A stretch of 64,000 bases of DNA from Rhodoferax sp. Its GTDB lineage: Bacteria; Pseudomonadota; Gammaproteobacteria; Burkholderiales; Burkholderiaceae_C. This document shows, piece by piece, positions 43,969 through 53,023 of the stretch. The notes under the pieces were generated by a model. The model searched no databases and was not told the DNA's origin. It worked only from the letters and a program-made list of their open reading frames with translations. Within the stretch, counting starts at the first letter, position 1; the number at the start of each line of letters is the position of its first letter. Both the position numbers and the translations under genes were made by a program. The stretch is from positions 1 through 64,000 of the forward strand of contig NZ_JAQTXM010000025.1 in the NCBI RefSeq assembly GCF_028688795.1, in the 5' to 3' direction.

Positions 43969-45622
43969 TTCTGCGCAATTCCCAGTTTTTTCGTCGGGCA
44001 AAGTTTGAGTTTGGATCCGCTGACTCAGTGTCAGCAATCAGCCACATGCATGGGCTGTTGGCTGTGAGTGGCTGGAGCTCAAGCCTGCCGTGAAACTCAA
44101 TGGCCGCGACTTGGCTGCGACTTAAACCTGACGTCGCCACACAACCTGGTTTTGCCGGCATGGCCTGCGTGGCCTGACGCACCAGAGGCGCATAACTTCG
44201 GGCAAAGTCCAACAAGGGCAACCATAAAGTCATCAACAGCAGCCAACACAGGGCAGCGCCACCAGCAGGCAGTACCAGGCTTTTCCAGATCGCAGCCTGG
44301 TGTCGGCCTACACGCCATTTAACGAGCCAAGCCCATGTCAATGTTGCGCAAGAAGCTATTAAAAAAGTAGCAATTGAAAAACTGTGAGTAAATCCTGGTG
44401 CGAGTCTTGCCACGTTGGCTGCGGGTTGTGCTGGAAACCCTGTCTGCATGGAAACCCACACCACCCAGATGACGAGTGCGCAGCCAGTGAAGAAAATCAA
44501 TGTAAACCAGTCGATCAAAGCGCCGACGCTGCGCCCAAGTGTGGGCAGAGCAAATGCGGCCAGGGCAGCCAGGGCGGGCAGGGCCAGCAGCAGCGAGCGA
44601 TCTGCGGCACTGGTAGTTAATGTTGCCACGCTGGCCACTGTCACAAACCAGACAGGTAACCACAAGTGCAGCCCGGTGAAGCGTGCGCTGAACAGTTGTC
44701 GACGCCAGCGCCAGAGCGTCCAGATAGCCAGCGGCCAAGCTGGCCAGGTAAACCATAAAAAAAGTCGACCCATGCTTTGCCACTCAACCAGATTAGCCTG
44801 GGGCAAGTCAATGCGCCAACGCCATAAATTCAAAATGGTGGCCATGATCGCAGATCCGATAGACAGCGCAGCCAGGCCAGTTGCCCTGAGTCTTTTTTGC
44901 TGGGTGCTGGTGTTGTCTGAACTTGGGGTGAGTAAGTAAAGCGTGGCGCTGCCCAACCCCAAAGCCAGTGCCATGGAGGGTGCGCCCGACAGCGCTAAGC
45001 CAAACAGTCCTACAGCAGCGCTCAAGCCAGGTGCCCATGGGCGATAAGGCAAGGCCGCCGTGGCGTAGAAGAGGAGCGCAGTAAAGCATAACTGCGTGAG
45101 TGCGGGCGTGGTTTCATGGGCCAACTGTGCCAGCCCCAGGCACGCGATGAAGGCCAGCACACCGCCATCGGCAATGGCGCGGGCGTAATCGGCGGGGCGA
45201 GCTTCCCCCCCAAAGGCAAATGCGACTGGCTGCGCCAAAGGGTTGCGGGCCAGGTAATAAGTGCCGTACCACGTGGCTACCATTGCCAGTACCAACAAAA
45301 ATATAAAGGGCAGGCGTGCAGCCAGATCGGGTGCAAACCAGCCAGGCGCCAGCTGAATGCTCCAGGCCCCTAGCCAGTAGGGCAGCAGGGCATCGACTTC
45401 AGGAGGCATCCCGCCCAGCGTTGGGTGCCACCAGTCGACCCCGCCACGGGCCAGTTCAGCCATATAACCAAAGCTGGTGATGTCGTCACGCTTCCAGGGA
45501 ACCCGTCCCAGAAAGCCAGGCAGCACATAGGCCAAGCAAAACAACAGCAGTGCCAGCCGCGGCAAGCGCTTGACAGCATCTTGAGCGACGATGGCTGGTG
45601 TAGGTTGATTCAAAGAGCGCAA
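43871..45622 (-). CDS. ArnT-like membrane glycosyltransferase
   Basis: A 583-aa protein with about ten or more hydrophobic helices. The N-terminus has PGFLGRVPWKRDDITSFG and PYWLGAWSIQLAPGWF, similar to the GT-C (PMT/ArnT-like) family that uses polyprenyl-linked sugars; the family call is moderate and no substrate can be named. The C-terminal ~100 residues are periplasmic-like and soluble. It ends tail to tail with phoR, sharing 98 bp. Part of helix 8-9 is encoded at the degenerate repeat R7. Confidence 0.6.
   Translation of the reverse strand: MRSLNQPTPAIVAQDAVKRLPRLALLLFCLAYVLPGFLGRVPWKRDDITSFGYMAELARGGVDWWHPTLGGMPPEVDALLPYWLGAWSIQLAPGWFAPDLAARLPFIFLLVLAMVATWYGTYYLARNPLAQPVAFAFGGEARPADYARAIADGGVLAFIACLGLAQLAHETTPALTQLCFTALLFYATAALPYRPWAPGLSAAVGLFGLALSGAPSMALALGLGSATLYLLTPSSDNTSTQQKRLRATGLAALSIGSAIMATILNLWRWRIDLPQANLVEWQSMGRLFLWFTWPAWPLAIWTLWRWRRQLFSARFTGLHLWLPVWFVTVASVATLTTSAADRSLLLALPALAALAAFALPTLGRSVGALIDWFTLIFFTGCALVIWVVWVSMQTGFPAQPAANVARLAPGFTHSFSIATFLIASCATLTWAWLVKWRVGRHQAAIWKSLVLPAGGAALCWLLLMTLWLPLLDFARSYAPLVRQATQAMPAKPGCVATSGLSRSQVAAIEFHGRLELQPLTANSPCMWLIADTESADPNSNFARRKNWELRRTIGHPAERKESLGLFERQPQLPEQPETAETSR
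44324..44372 (+). repeat. degenerate dispersed element, copy R7
   Basis: GCGCAAGAAGCTATTAAAAAAGTAG matches the right half of the element; the left half (GCCAAGCCCATGTCAATG) is diverged. It lies antisense within the membrane glycosyltransferase gene. Possible but less certain than copies R1-R5. Confidence 0.5.
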
Positions 45623-45647
45623 CGGAAATTGATTTTTATCAGCGCAA

Positions 45648-45682
45648 AGAAAAAGGCAGCGCGGAATGACCCGGCTGCCTTT
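45648..45682 (-). terminator. intrinsic terminator after rpmE2
   Basis: On the minus strand AAAGGCAGC and GCTGCCTTT pair around a 13-nt loop and run into TTCTTT. It lies 20 bp after the rpmE2 stop and upstream of the next minus-strand gene. Confidence 0.85.
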
Positions 45683-45702
45683 GGCAAAGCGCGCTAAATG
45701 GC

Positions 45703-45960
45703 TTAGCTGGCGGCAGTTTTGCCGAAGCGATTGCGGAAGCGTTCCACACGGCCACCCATGTTGTCCACCGATTTTTGTGTGCCGGTGTAGAAGGGGTGCG
45801 ACTCGCTGGAAGTATCAAGTTTGAAAAGTGGCACTTCGCGGCCGTCTTCCAGTTTGATCATCTCTTTGGCATTGGCGCAAGAGCGTGTGACAAATTTGAA
45901 ACCGTTGGACGAGTCCAGGAAACAAACGTCGCGGTAGTTGGGGTGAATGCCTGCTTTCAT
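45703..45960 (-). CDS. rpmE2: 50S ribosomal protein L31 type B
   Basis: An 85-aa ribosomal protein bL31 starting MKAGIHPNYRDVCFLD, with SHPFYTGTQK near the C-terminus. It lacks the two-CxxC zinc site of the type A protein, so it is the zinc-independent type B form. I chose ATG 45960; the longer frame lacks similarity. It follows rho by 99 bp. Confidence 0.93.
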   Translation of the reverse strand: MKAGIHPNYRDVCFLDSSNGFKFVTRSCANAKEMIKLEDGREVPLFKLDTSSESHPFYTGTQKSVDNMGGRVERFRNRFGKTAAS

Positions 45961-46059
45961 GATTTCTCCATCAGATGCGTTAGCCGCGTCAGCCCTTGCG
46001 CAACCCATTGCGCAATTAAAAGCCGGTCGTACTTTTCGCTAAAAACCAGTGATTATAGA

Positions 46060-47322
46060 TCAGCCGCCGCGACGCATCATGTCGAAGAACTCGCTGTTGT
46101 TCTTGGTTGCACGCATTTGTTTTAGCACCATCTCCATGGACTCGATTTCGTCCATGTTGTACAAAAACTGGCGCAATATACGCGTTTTTTGCAGAATATC
46201 GGGGGCCAGCAACAATTCTTCGCGGCGTGTGCCGCTGCGGTTGAGTTGGATGGACGGGAACACGCGCTTTTCGTAGAGGCGGCGGTCTAGGTGGATTTCA
46301 GAGTTACCCGTGCCTTTGAACTCTTCAAAGATCACCTCGTCCATGCGGCTGCCAGTGTCTACCAACGCTGTGGCGATGATTGTGAGCGAGCCACCTTCCT
46401 CGACATTGCGGGCAGCACCCAAAAAGCGTTTTGGCCGTTGCAGCGCATTGGAGTCGACGCCACCGGTGAGCACCTTGCCTGAAGATGGCACCACGTTGTT
46501 GTATGCGCGTGCCAGGCGGGTGATGGAGTCGAGCAAAATCACCACATCTTTTTTTAACTCGACCAGGCGTTTGGCACGCTCAATCACCATTTCAGCCACG
46601 TGTACGTGGCGAGCGGCGGGTTCGTCAAAGGTTGATGCAATCACCTCGCCCTTGACGGTGCGCTGCATCTCGGTCACTTCTTCCGGGCGCTCATCTATCA
46701 ACAGCACCATTAGGTAACTGTCGGGGTAGTTGGCTGATATGGCGTGTGCAATGTGTTGCATCATCACCGTCTTGCCGCTTTTTGGCTGCGCTACGATCAG
46801 GGCGCGTTGGCCTTTGCCAATCGGTGCAATGATGTCGATGATTCGCCCGGTGATGTTTTCTTCACCCTTGATGTCTTGCTCCAAGCGCATTTGCACATTG
46901 GGAAACAGCGGCGTTAGGTTTTCAAACATGACTTTGTGTTTGTTCTCTTCAGGGCCGCCGCCATTCACTTTCTCAAGCTTGTTCAGCGCAAAGTAACGCT
47001 CACCATCCTTGGGTGTGCGCACTTCGCCTTCAATCATGTCGCCGGTGTGCAGGTTGAAGCGACGCACCTGGCTTGGGCTGATGTAGATGTCGTCGGTGCT
47101 GGCGGTGTAGCTGGTGTCAGGGCTGCGCAGAAACCCGAAACCATCGGGCAGAATTTCCAGCACGCCATCGGCAAAAATCTGCTCACCGGCGCGGGCGCGT
47201 TTTTTAATGATGGCAAACATCAACTCCTGTTTGCGCATGCGGCCCGTGTTTTCAATCTCAAGATCTTCAGCTTGCTTGAGGACTTCTGACACGTGCAGTG
47301 CCTTGAGTTCATTTAAATGCAT
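46060..47322 (-). CDS. rho: transcription termination factor Rho
   Basis: A hexameric RNA helicase that terminates transcription, 420 aa. The N-terminus [19 protein letters not shown], the RNA-binding [10 protein letters not shown], Walker [11 protein letters not shown] and Walker [16 protein letters not shown] are diagnostic. Its leader on the minus strand (47323-47400) is C-rich, as expected where Rho controls its own synthesis, but that is inference. Confidence 0.96.
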   Translation of the reverse strand: MHLNELKALHVSEVLKQAEDLEIENTGRMRKQELMFAIIKKRARAGEQIFADGVLEILPDGFGFLRSPDTSYTASTDDIYISPSQVRRFNLHTGDMIEGEVRTPKDGERYFALNKLEKVNGGGPEENKHKVMFENLTPLFPNVQMRLEQDIKGEENITGRIIDIIAPIGKGQRALIVAQPKSGKTVMMQHIAHAISANYPDSYLMVLLIDERPEEVTEMQRTVKGEVIASTFDEPAARHVHVAEMVIERAKRLVELKKDVVILLDSITRLARAYNNVVPSSGKVLTGGVDSNALQRPKRFLGAARNVEEGGSLTIIATALVDTGSRMDEVIFEEFKGTGNSEIHLDRRLYEKRVFPSIQLNRSGTRREELLLAPDILQKTRILRQFLYNMDEIESMEMVLKQMRATKNNSEFFDMMRRGG

Positions 47323-47466
47323 GGATTAACTCAGTGGATGTGTAAATTCTGCCGGGGGAAGGGGTGGGCGAGCTGGACTTGTCATGGTTCAAGTCGCAAT
47401 GGCGTGGCGCCTAAGAGTCGTGCTAACCCTGGATGGGGGCCAGCGACTGGATCGAATTATGACAGG

Positions 47467-47493
47467 AAAAAAACCTCACACAGAACGGTGAGG
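47467..47493 (-). terminator. intrinsic terminator between trxA and rho
   Basis: On the minus strand CCTCAC-CGTTCTGT-GTGAGG is followed by seven T. It separates trxA from rho. A CATAAT just downstream may be the rho -10 box. Confidence 0.88.
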
Positions 47494-47529
47494 CAGGCAG
47501 ACGCGTGGCGGCGCCTGCAAGAACCAGGA

Positions 47530-47862
47530 TCAAGCCAGTTGCTGATCGATGAAGGCGGTCAACTGCGCTTTGCTCATGGCCCCTACTTTTGTGGCGGCCA
47601 ATTGGCCGTTCTTGAAGATCATGAGTGTGGGGATGCCGCGAATGCCGAACTTGGCAGGAACATCGCGATTTTCATCGACATTCATTTTTGCAATCTGCAA
47701 TTTGCCTTCATAAGCCGTCGATACTTCGTCCAGAATCGGTGCAATCATTTTGCAAGGGCCGCACCATTCTGCCCAGTAGTCCACCAACACGGGGACGGTA
47801 GCTTGCAATACATCGCCTTCGAACGATGCATCGGAGACATGTTTGATCAGTTCACTGGCCAT
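47530..47862 (-). CDS. trxA: thioredoxin
   Basis: A 110-aa thioredoxin with the redox motif [10 protein letters not shown] near residue 35 and [14 protein letters not shown], which holds the conserved cis-Pro. It reduces protein disulfides in the cytoplasm. trxA-rho order is common in proteobacteria. Confidence 0.96.
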   Translation of the reverse strand: MASELIKHVSDASFEGDVLQATVPVLVDYWAEWCGPCKMIAPILDEVSTAYEGKLQIAKMNVDENRDVPAKFGIRGIPTLMIFKNGQLAATKVGAMSKAQLTAFIDQQLA

Positions 47863-48042
47863 GGTTTTTTCCTAAAGATAGAAGGTTTGAAAAGAATAAA
47901 GTTGAGAAATTGTGACAGAAACTGAAATAGCGCATTACCTCCCGGTTGTTGTCGCCCAAGTTCGGGATGACGTTGGCAGGTTGGGGCGGTGGTTCAAGCT
48001 TGTTGCTCAGAATTTATTTTTAAAGAAATGTGGGTATCAGTG

Positions 48043-49329
48043 ATGAAGAAAGTTGTCGTTGTGGGCGCTGGCCCGGCTGGCTTGATGGCCGCCGAGGTTT
48101 TGTCAAGCGCTGGCGTGGCAGTGCAATTGTTTGACGCCATGCCGAGCATTGGCCGAAAGTTCTTGCTGGCTGGCAAAGGCGGGTTGAATTTGACGCATTC
48201 AGAGCCTGCCGATCTATTTGCCTCTCGTTATGGGCAACGTCGGCATCAGATTGAGGCGCTGTTCAATGCGTTTGATGCCGCGAGCGTGCGTGATTGGGCG
48301 GCTTCGCTTGGGATTGAGACGTTTGTGGGCAGCTCTGGGCGTGTTTTTCCCACCGACATGAAGGCCGCGCCGCTGCTGCGCGCTTGGCTGACGCGTTTGC
48401 GGCATCCAAAAAATGGTCTACCGGTTCAATTTTTTATGCGCCATTGCTGGACCGGCTGGCATAAGCCTGCGTCAGAGCCCGATCAGGATGGGCAAGTTGC
48501 GAGCCACACTTGGCTGGACTTCGAAACCCCACAAGGCCCGATTCAAGTACAGGCGGATGCCGTAGTGCTGGCATTGGGTGGCGGTAGTTGGGCGCGTCTT
48601 GGGTCTACTGGCGCTTGGGTGCCCTGGTTGCAGGCAAAAGGTGTGGCAGTGGCTCCTCTGCTGCCTGCCAACTGCGGGTTTGATGTGCAAAACGGCTGGA
48701 GCGAATACTTCGTCAGTCGCTTTGCTGGTCAACCCTTTAAATCGGTGGCAATCACGTTCACCAATGCCCAAGGGCTCAAGTTTGTCCGCAAGGGCGAGTT
48801 TGTGGCGACTGCCACCGGGGTCGAGGGCAGCCTGATTTATGCGGCCTCCAGCTTGCTTCGTGATGACATCGCGGCGCATGGCCCTGTCACGTTGCATCTT
48901 GATCTATTGCCTGACATGTCGCCCGAGCGGGTGCTGGCTGAGGTGCAGCACCCGCGTGGCTCGCGCTCGTTGTCAAGTCACCTGAAAAGCCGATTGCACA
49001 TTGAAGGCATCAAGGCGGCTATTCTTCACGAGTTGTTGAGCAAAGAACTGATGCATGATTCGGTGCAATTGGCACATGCCATCAAGGCTTTGCCGATGAC
49101 CTTGACGGCAGCCCGCCCGATTGACGAAGCCATCAGTAGCGCCGGGGGCGTGCTGTTTGAGGGCATGACCGAGCAACTGATGTTGGAGCCTTTGCCCGGC
49201 GTGTTTTGTGCTGGTGAGATGTTGGACTGGGAAGCGCCAACCGGCGGCTACTTGCTGACCGCTTGTTTGGCCAGCGGTGCTGGCGCGGGGCATGGTGCGC
49301 TCGCATTTATTAGTGACAAAAAGCCTTAG
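48043..49329 (+). CDS. NAD(P)/FAD-dependent flavoprotein (TIGR03862-like)
   Basis: A 428-aa flavoprotein of the HI0933/BaiN-like group. The FAD motif VVVGAGPAGLMAAEVL is at the N-terminus, followed by GRKFLLAGKGGLNLTHSE, LALGGGSWARLGSTGAW, and a C-terminal GEMLDWEAPTGGYLLT. The substrate is unknown. I chose ATG 48043, which starts the nucleotide-binding strand; ATG 48028 is also possible. It diverges from trxA. Confidence 0.82.
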   Translation: MKKVVVVGAGPAGLMAAEVLSSAGVAVQLFDAMPSIGRKFLLAGKGGLNLTHSEPADLFASRYGQRRHQIEALFNAFDAASVRDWAASLGIETFVGSSGRVFPTDMKAAPLLRAWLTRLRHPKNGLPVQFFMRHCWTGWHKPASEPDQDGQVASHTWLDFETPQGPIQVQADAVVLALGGGSWARLGSTGAWVPWLQAKGVAVAPLLPANCGFDVQNGWSEYFVSRFAGQPFKSVAITFTNAQGLKFVRKGEFVATATGVEGSLIYAASSLLRDDIAAHGPVTLHLDLLPDMSPERVLAEVQHPRGSRSLSSHLKSRLHIEGIKAAILHELLSKELMHDSVQLAHAIKALPMTLTAARPIDEAISSAGGVLFEGMTEQLMLEPLPGVFCAGEMLDWEAPTGGYLLTACLASGAGAGHGALAFISDKKP

Positions 49330-49370
49330 GTTCATTGGTATATTCATCGTCTACTTTGAGGAAGATCCGT

Positions 49371-50666
49371 ATGTCATTTCAACAGGATTACGCCAACAAA
49401 AAAATGTCAGCCGCTGATGCCGTGGCTCTGGTCACGGATGGCGACTTCATCATCGTACCGACCGGTGTGGGCGAGCCACCAGCGTTGCTCAGCGCCTTGT
49501 CCGAGCAGCGCCAGCGCCTGCATGACGTGAAAGTGGCGCAGATTCTGGCCATTCGCAAATTTGGCTACCTTGACCCGAAAACCGTCGACCATGTACGCCA
49601 CGTCGCACTGTTTTATGGAGCTGCTACCCGGGCTGGTGGTCAGGCGGGTTGGATTGATTTCATCCCCAACTATTTTTCCGAGATTCCGAGCTTGATCGGG
49701 CGCGGTCAAATGCCCGCCGATGTGGTGTTCAGCATGGCGTCGCCGATGAACGAAGAAGGTTGTTTTTCGCTCAGCCTGGGTGCCGACTACACCATGGCGG
49801 CGGTGGCCAAAGCGCGCGCGGTGGTGCTGGAAGTGAATCCCAATGTGCCGTTTGCCTTTGGCGATTGCCATGTACATATTTCGCAAGTGGCGGCCTTGGT
49901 AGAAAGCAGCGACGCAGTGCTTGAGGTGGGTCTGCCCACAATTGGCCCGGTGCAGGAGGCCATTGGCAAATATGTGGCCGACCTGATTGATGACGGGTCC
50001 ACCCTTCAAATTGGCTACGGCGGCATTCCGGATGCCGTGGTGATGCAGCTCACCCACAAGCACGATCTGGGCATTCACACCGAGATGATCGGTGACGGCA
50101 TTCTGACGCTGCTGGAAAGTGGTGCCGTGACCAATCAGCGTAAAAACTACCTGCCGGGCAAGATGGTGGCCACGTTCGCGCTGGGCTCGGCCAAACTCTA
50201 CAAGTTCATGGAGCGTAACCCGGCACTCGAAATTCACCCGGTGAATTTCACCAATGCTCCGGAATTGGCGGGGCTCAATGACAACCTGGTTGCCATCAAT
50301 GCCACCTTGCAAATTGACTTGCTGGGGCAATGCGGCTCGGAAAGTCTGGGGCATTTGCCGTACTCGGGCACCGGCGGGCAGGCTGATTTTGTGCGGGCGG
50401 CGAATCGCTCCAAGGGCGGCAAGGCGTTCATTGTGTTGCCATCCACGGCCAAGAACGACAGCATTTCACGCATCGTGCCGGTGCTGTCGCCAGGCACCCA
50501 TGTGAGCACCAGCAAGAACGACATCAACTATGTGGTGACAGAGTTTGGCGTGGCGCAACTGCGCGGCAAGTCGGCCGGGCAGCGCGCGCGCGAACTGATT
50601 GGCATTGCCCACCCAAACTTTCGGGCCGAGCTGGCAGACCAGGCCAAGCGCATGGGCTTAATTTAG
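49371..50666 (+). CDS. acetyl-CoA hydrolase/CoA-transferase family protein
   Basis: A family I-type CoA-transferase of 431 aa. N-terminal features are FIIVPTGVGEPPALL and the C-terminal half has GTGGQADFVRAAN, SKGGKAFIVLPST and VTEFGVAQLRGKSAGQRA. Such proteins move CoA between acetate, succinate, 4-hydroxybutyrate or similar acids; the acid cannot be read here. ATG 49371 follows GAGGAAG. Confidence 0.82.
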   Translation: MSFQQDYANKKMSAADAVALVTDGDFIIVPTGVGEPPALLSALSEQRQRLHDVKVAQILAIRKFGYLDPKTVDHVRHVALFYGAATRAGGQAGWIDFIPNYFSEIPSLIGRGQMPADVVFSMASPMNEEGCFSLSLGADYTMAAVAKARAVVLEVNPNVPFAFGDCHVHISQVAALVESSDAVLEVGLPTIGPVQEAIGKYVADLIDDGSTLQIGYGGIPDAVVMQLTHKHDLGIHTEMIGDGILTLLESGAVTNQRKNYLPGKMVATFALGSAKLYKFMERNPALEIHPVNFTNAPELAGLNDNLVAINATLQIDLLGQCGSESLGHLPYSGTGGQADFVRAANRSKGGKAFIVLPSTAKNDSISRIVPVLSPGTHVSTSKNDINYVVTEFGVAQLRGKSAGQRARELIGIAHPNFRAELADQAKRMGLI

Positions 50667-50676
50667 TATGGTATAT

Positions 50677-50726
50677 AGGGCTCTAGCTCTTATATATACT
50701 GCGCGGAATGCTACATAATATGTAGC
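50677..50726 (+). repeat. dispersed 45-bp element, copy R8 (intergenic)
   Basis: GGCTCTAGCTCTTATATATA then CTGCGCGGAATGCTACATAA follows the element pattern with substitutions. It lies between the CoA-transferase gene and the 3' end of the SRP RNA gene. Confidence 0.6.
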
Positions 50727-50745
50727 AATTGGCGAAAATGAGGGT

Positions 50746-50839
50746 GACGAGCCTTGACCCCGGCACTGGCTCTACAGTTAGGGCTGCTTGGTTCCCCACC
50801 TGACCCGGTTGGCCGCTTCACCATGCGGGAAGGCCCGTC
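50746..50839 (-). ncRNA. ffs: signal recognition particle RNA (4.5S)
   Basis: Read on the minus strand the ends GACGGGCC and GGCTCGTC pair perfectly. The apex carries GTCAGGT, a GGAA tetraloop closed by GG/CC, and AGCAGCC, the conserved SRP domain IV bound by Ffh. Compared with E. coli (CC-GGAA-GG) the tetraloop stem has flipped pairs (GG-GGAA-CC), a compensatory change that supports a real RNA. The 94-nt length is normal for the bacterial short SRP RNA. Ends may be off by a few bases. Confidence 0.92.
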
Positions 50840-51235
50840 TAATTTCTTCGCTCATGTGCTACAGGGCTGTGACACAGGATGCTGGTTATTTTAGGGTGAA
50901 AAGAACCGGTTGCCCGTGATTTTGCAAAGGACTGGCGAGCCCTCAAAAATTTCTTGAAACCAAGTTCTTTGCCTCTTCAGACAATTCAGTCAGCCATACC
51001 CCTCGCTTGATGCGAACCCTTGTCATCGTGGTGGCCAAGCTGACTGGACACTGAACTTGTGTGTGAATGTGGGAGGACCTGTTCTCGCATGTGGTCTTAA
51101 ATAAGTTGGGTAGCTGACCTTGTCGGCGAGTTACTGGTTTTGATGCCGTTACTCTCAACTACCAAGAATGGCGCTAAATTGGAGCGACTTGCCCAATGCG
51201 GTCAGGGTGAGCAGGGACACCAGCTGAGAAATTGG
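50840..51235 (+). other. non-coding stretch between ffs and the phasin gene
   Basis: I see no supported gene. A 71-codon frame on the minus strand (50943-51158) ends VWLTELSEEAKNLVSRNF, which looks protein-like, but it has no recognisable family or ribosome binding site. The ffs promoter must lie in the left part; I cannot pick a convincing -10. Confidence 0.4.
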
Positions 51236-51236
51236 T

Positions 51237-51257
51237 TACAATTGCTGCACTGCAACA
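51237..51257 (+). promoter_or_regulatory. -10 and PhaR-like operator of phasin gene 1
   Basis: TACAAT at 51237-51242 is followed directly by TGCTGCA-C-TGCAACA (51243-51257). The same arrangement, TACAAT then TGCTGCA-N-TGCAGCA, occurs before the second phasin gene. PhaR repressors bind TGC-rich palindromes at phasin promoters and are released by polyhydroxybutyrate; assignment here is inference. Confidence 0.6.
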
Positions 51258-51277
51258 TTTACACCAAAGGTCACCTC

Positions 51278-51751
51278 ATGTTCAAGAACACCCCCTTCGA
51301 AGCCATCGCCAAGACCATGTCGGAATCGGCGCCTAAATTCAACGCCACTTCAATACAAGACGCTGTCAAACCAGTGCAGGAAAATTTGAAGGCATGGGCT
51401 GACTTGGCTCAACATCAGGCTAAAGAAGTGCAAGCTGTTATTGCTGAAACCATGGCGTCCATCAAGGACGTCAAGGACCCTCAGGCGGCTTTTGAAATCA
51501 TGAAGGCTTCTGCCGAAGCTGGCATGGCGATGTTTGCACAGAACCTGAAAGAAGTAACTTCCTTGAGTGTGGGCCAGTTCCACAGCACTGTTGATGCTGT
51601 CGAAAAAGCCCATCCTGCACCAGAAGCTTTTGCTCCAGTAGCCAAGAACCTGAAAGCAGCTGCAACGACTGTTGAAACCACGCTTGACTCTGTCATGGAA
51701 AAAGGTGCGGCAGCTGTTGCATCTGCCTCTAAAGCTAAAAAGGCCCGCTAA
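51278..51751 (+). CDS. phaP: phasin family protein
   Basis: Phasins coat polyhydroxyalkanoate granules. The 157-aa helical protein starts MFKNTPFEAIAKTMSE and has VQENLKAWADLAQHQAKEV and DPQAAFEIMKASAEAGMAMF, matching the Phasin_2 pattern, with an Ala/Lys-rich C-terminus. I chose ATG 51278. A TGC-rich operator-like palindrome overlaps its promoter. Confidence 0.82.
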   Translation: MFKNTPFEAIAKTMSESAPKFNATSIQDAVKPVQENLKAWADLAQHQAKEVQAVIAETMASIKDVKDPQAAFEIMKASAEAGMAMFAQNLKEVTSLSVGQFHSTVDAVEKAHPAPEAFAPVAKNLKAAATTVETTLDSVMEKGAAAVASASKAKKAR

Positions 51752-51850
51752 TTAGCGACCTTCGGGGTGATGGATTTCGGCCACCTCAGAGCGGCTGATG
51801 GATAAGGGCGGTATCCATCGCTCTTTTGTTCACCCTGATATGTATTCTGA

Positions 51851-51877
51851 AAAACCCAGCCTTCGCGCTGGGTTTCT
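51851..51877 (+). terminator. probable terminator after phasin gene 1
   Basis: AACCCAGC and GCTGGGTT pair around CTTCGC, followed by TCTT. The T run is short. It lies 100 bp after the phasin stop. Confidence 0.65.
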
Positions 51878-51989
51878 TAGTTGGAAGCCCGTTCAACGTG
51901 TTGGTCTTCAGCACAGCGACGTGTTTTATATTTCTCAGTTTTTCTTCGCATGCCCCAGTAATCGTTGGTATATCGGTTAATTTCGTAGG

Positions 51990-52877
51990 ATGACTTTCCA
52001 CCGCTATTCAAGCATCTTTCCATTGCTCGCCGTCTTGGGCTCAGTGAGCGCACTGGGCATCGGCACCTCCTTTGCCAAGCAGCTTTTTCCGCAGGTAGGC
52101 TCGCTTGGCACCACTGCTTTGAGGGTGGGGTTCTCTGCTTTGCTGCTGCTTGCCCTGTGGCGACCCTGGCGCTGGCCGCTCTCGCGTGTTGATGCGGTCT
52201 CCATCCTGCGCTATGGCGTGGCGTTGGGCTTCATGAATTTGCTGTTTTACCTGTCACTGCGCACCCTCCCGTTTGGCTTGGCCGTGGCCATCGAGTTTTC
52301 TGGCCCGTTAACAGTGGCCATGTTTTCTTCGCGCAAGCTGATTGATTTTCTTTGGTTGGCACTGGCCATCATCGGACTTGGTTTACTTTTGCCGCTTGGA
52401 ACTGGTGCAGCACATTTGGACCCTGAGGGCGTGCTTTATGCGCTGGGTGCTGCAGTCTGCTGGGGTTCTTACATTGTGTTTGGCAAGCGTGTGGGGCATT
52501 TGCACGCAGGTCAATCCGTGGCGCTGGGGCTGACCGTGGCTGCCTTGGCCGTTGTGCCCTTTGGCATCTGGCATGCGGGCAGCGCCTTGCTTGAGCCACA
52601 CATTCTGCTTTTTGGTCTTGGCGTGGCCGCTATCTCCAGCGCACTTCCAATTTCTTTGGAAATGATGGCATTGAAGCGCCTGCCGCAAGAAGCCTTTGGC
52701 ATCATGGCGAGCATGGAGCCGGCCGTTGCCGCGTTGCTGGGCCTGCTGATGCTCGATGAGCATCTTAGTGGACTGCAATGGCTGGCCATTGCCTGCATCA
52801 TGCTGGCCGCCGTCGGTTGCGCGGTCACTGCACGCCGTGACATCCCCAAAAGCGTGCCAGCAGACGTCGTGATGTAA
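51990..52877 (+). CDS. rhtA: RhtA-like threonine/homoserine exporter (EamA family)
   Basis: An inner-membrane exporter with two EamA repeats, ten helices, 295 aa. ISSALPISLEMMALKRLP and FGIMASMEPAVAALLGLLML in the second half match the RhtA group, which exports threonine and homoserine in E. coli; the exact substrate here is inference. A perfect GCACGC-GGG-GCGTGC hairpin follows the stop at 52881 but lacks a T run. Confidence 0.78.
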   Translation: MTFHRYSSIFPLLAVLGSVSALGIGTSFAKQLFPQVGSLGTTALRVGFSALLLLALWRPWRWPLSRVDAVSILRYGVALGFMNLLFYLSLRTLPFGLAVAIEFSGPLTVAMFSSRKLIDFLWLALAIIGLGLLLPLGTGAAHLDPEGVLYALGAAVCWGSYIVFGKRVGHLHAGQSVALGLTVAALAVVPFGIWHAGSALLEPHILLFGLGVAAISSALPISLEMMALKRLPQEAFGIMASMEPAVAALLGLLMLDEHLSGLQWLAIACIMLAAVGCAVTARRDIPKSVPADVVM

Positions 52878-53023
52878 GACGCACGCGGGGCGTGCAACCT
52901 GAACTAGCAAACAACCGTTGGCGCAGGAACCATGAGTTCCAGCGGCCAATGGGTCTCCGCCACGTCATCTGTGCGGCTTTTGAGGTCTCCAGCCACAATC
53001 CATCAAAATCCTAAAATGCCGCC

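Noticed and set aside
50943..51158. 71-codon minus-strand frame ending VWLTELSEEAKNLVSRNF
   Set aside because: The end looks protein-like, but there is no family match, no ribosome binding site and no neighbouring partner. It may be a remnant.
52881..52895. Hairpin GCACGC-GGG-GCGTGC after rhtA as terminator
   Set aside because: Perfect stem but no T run follows; noted only with the gene.
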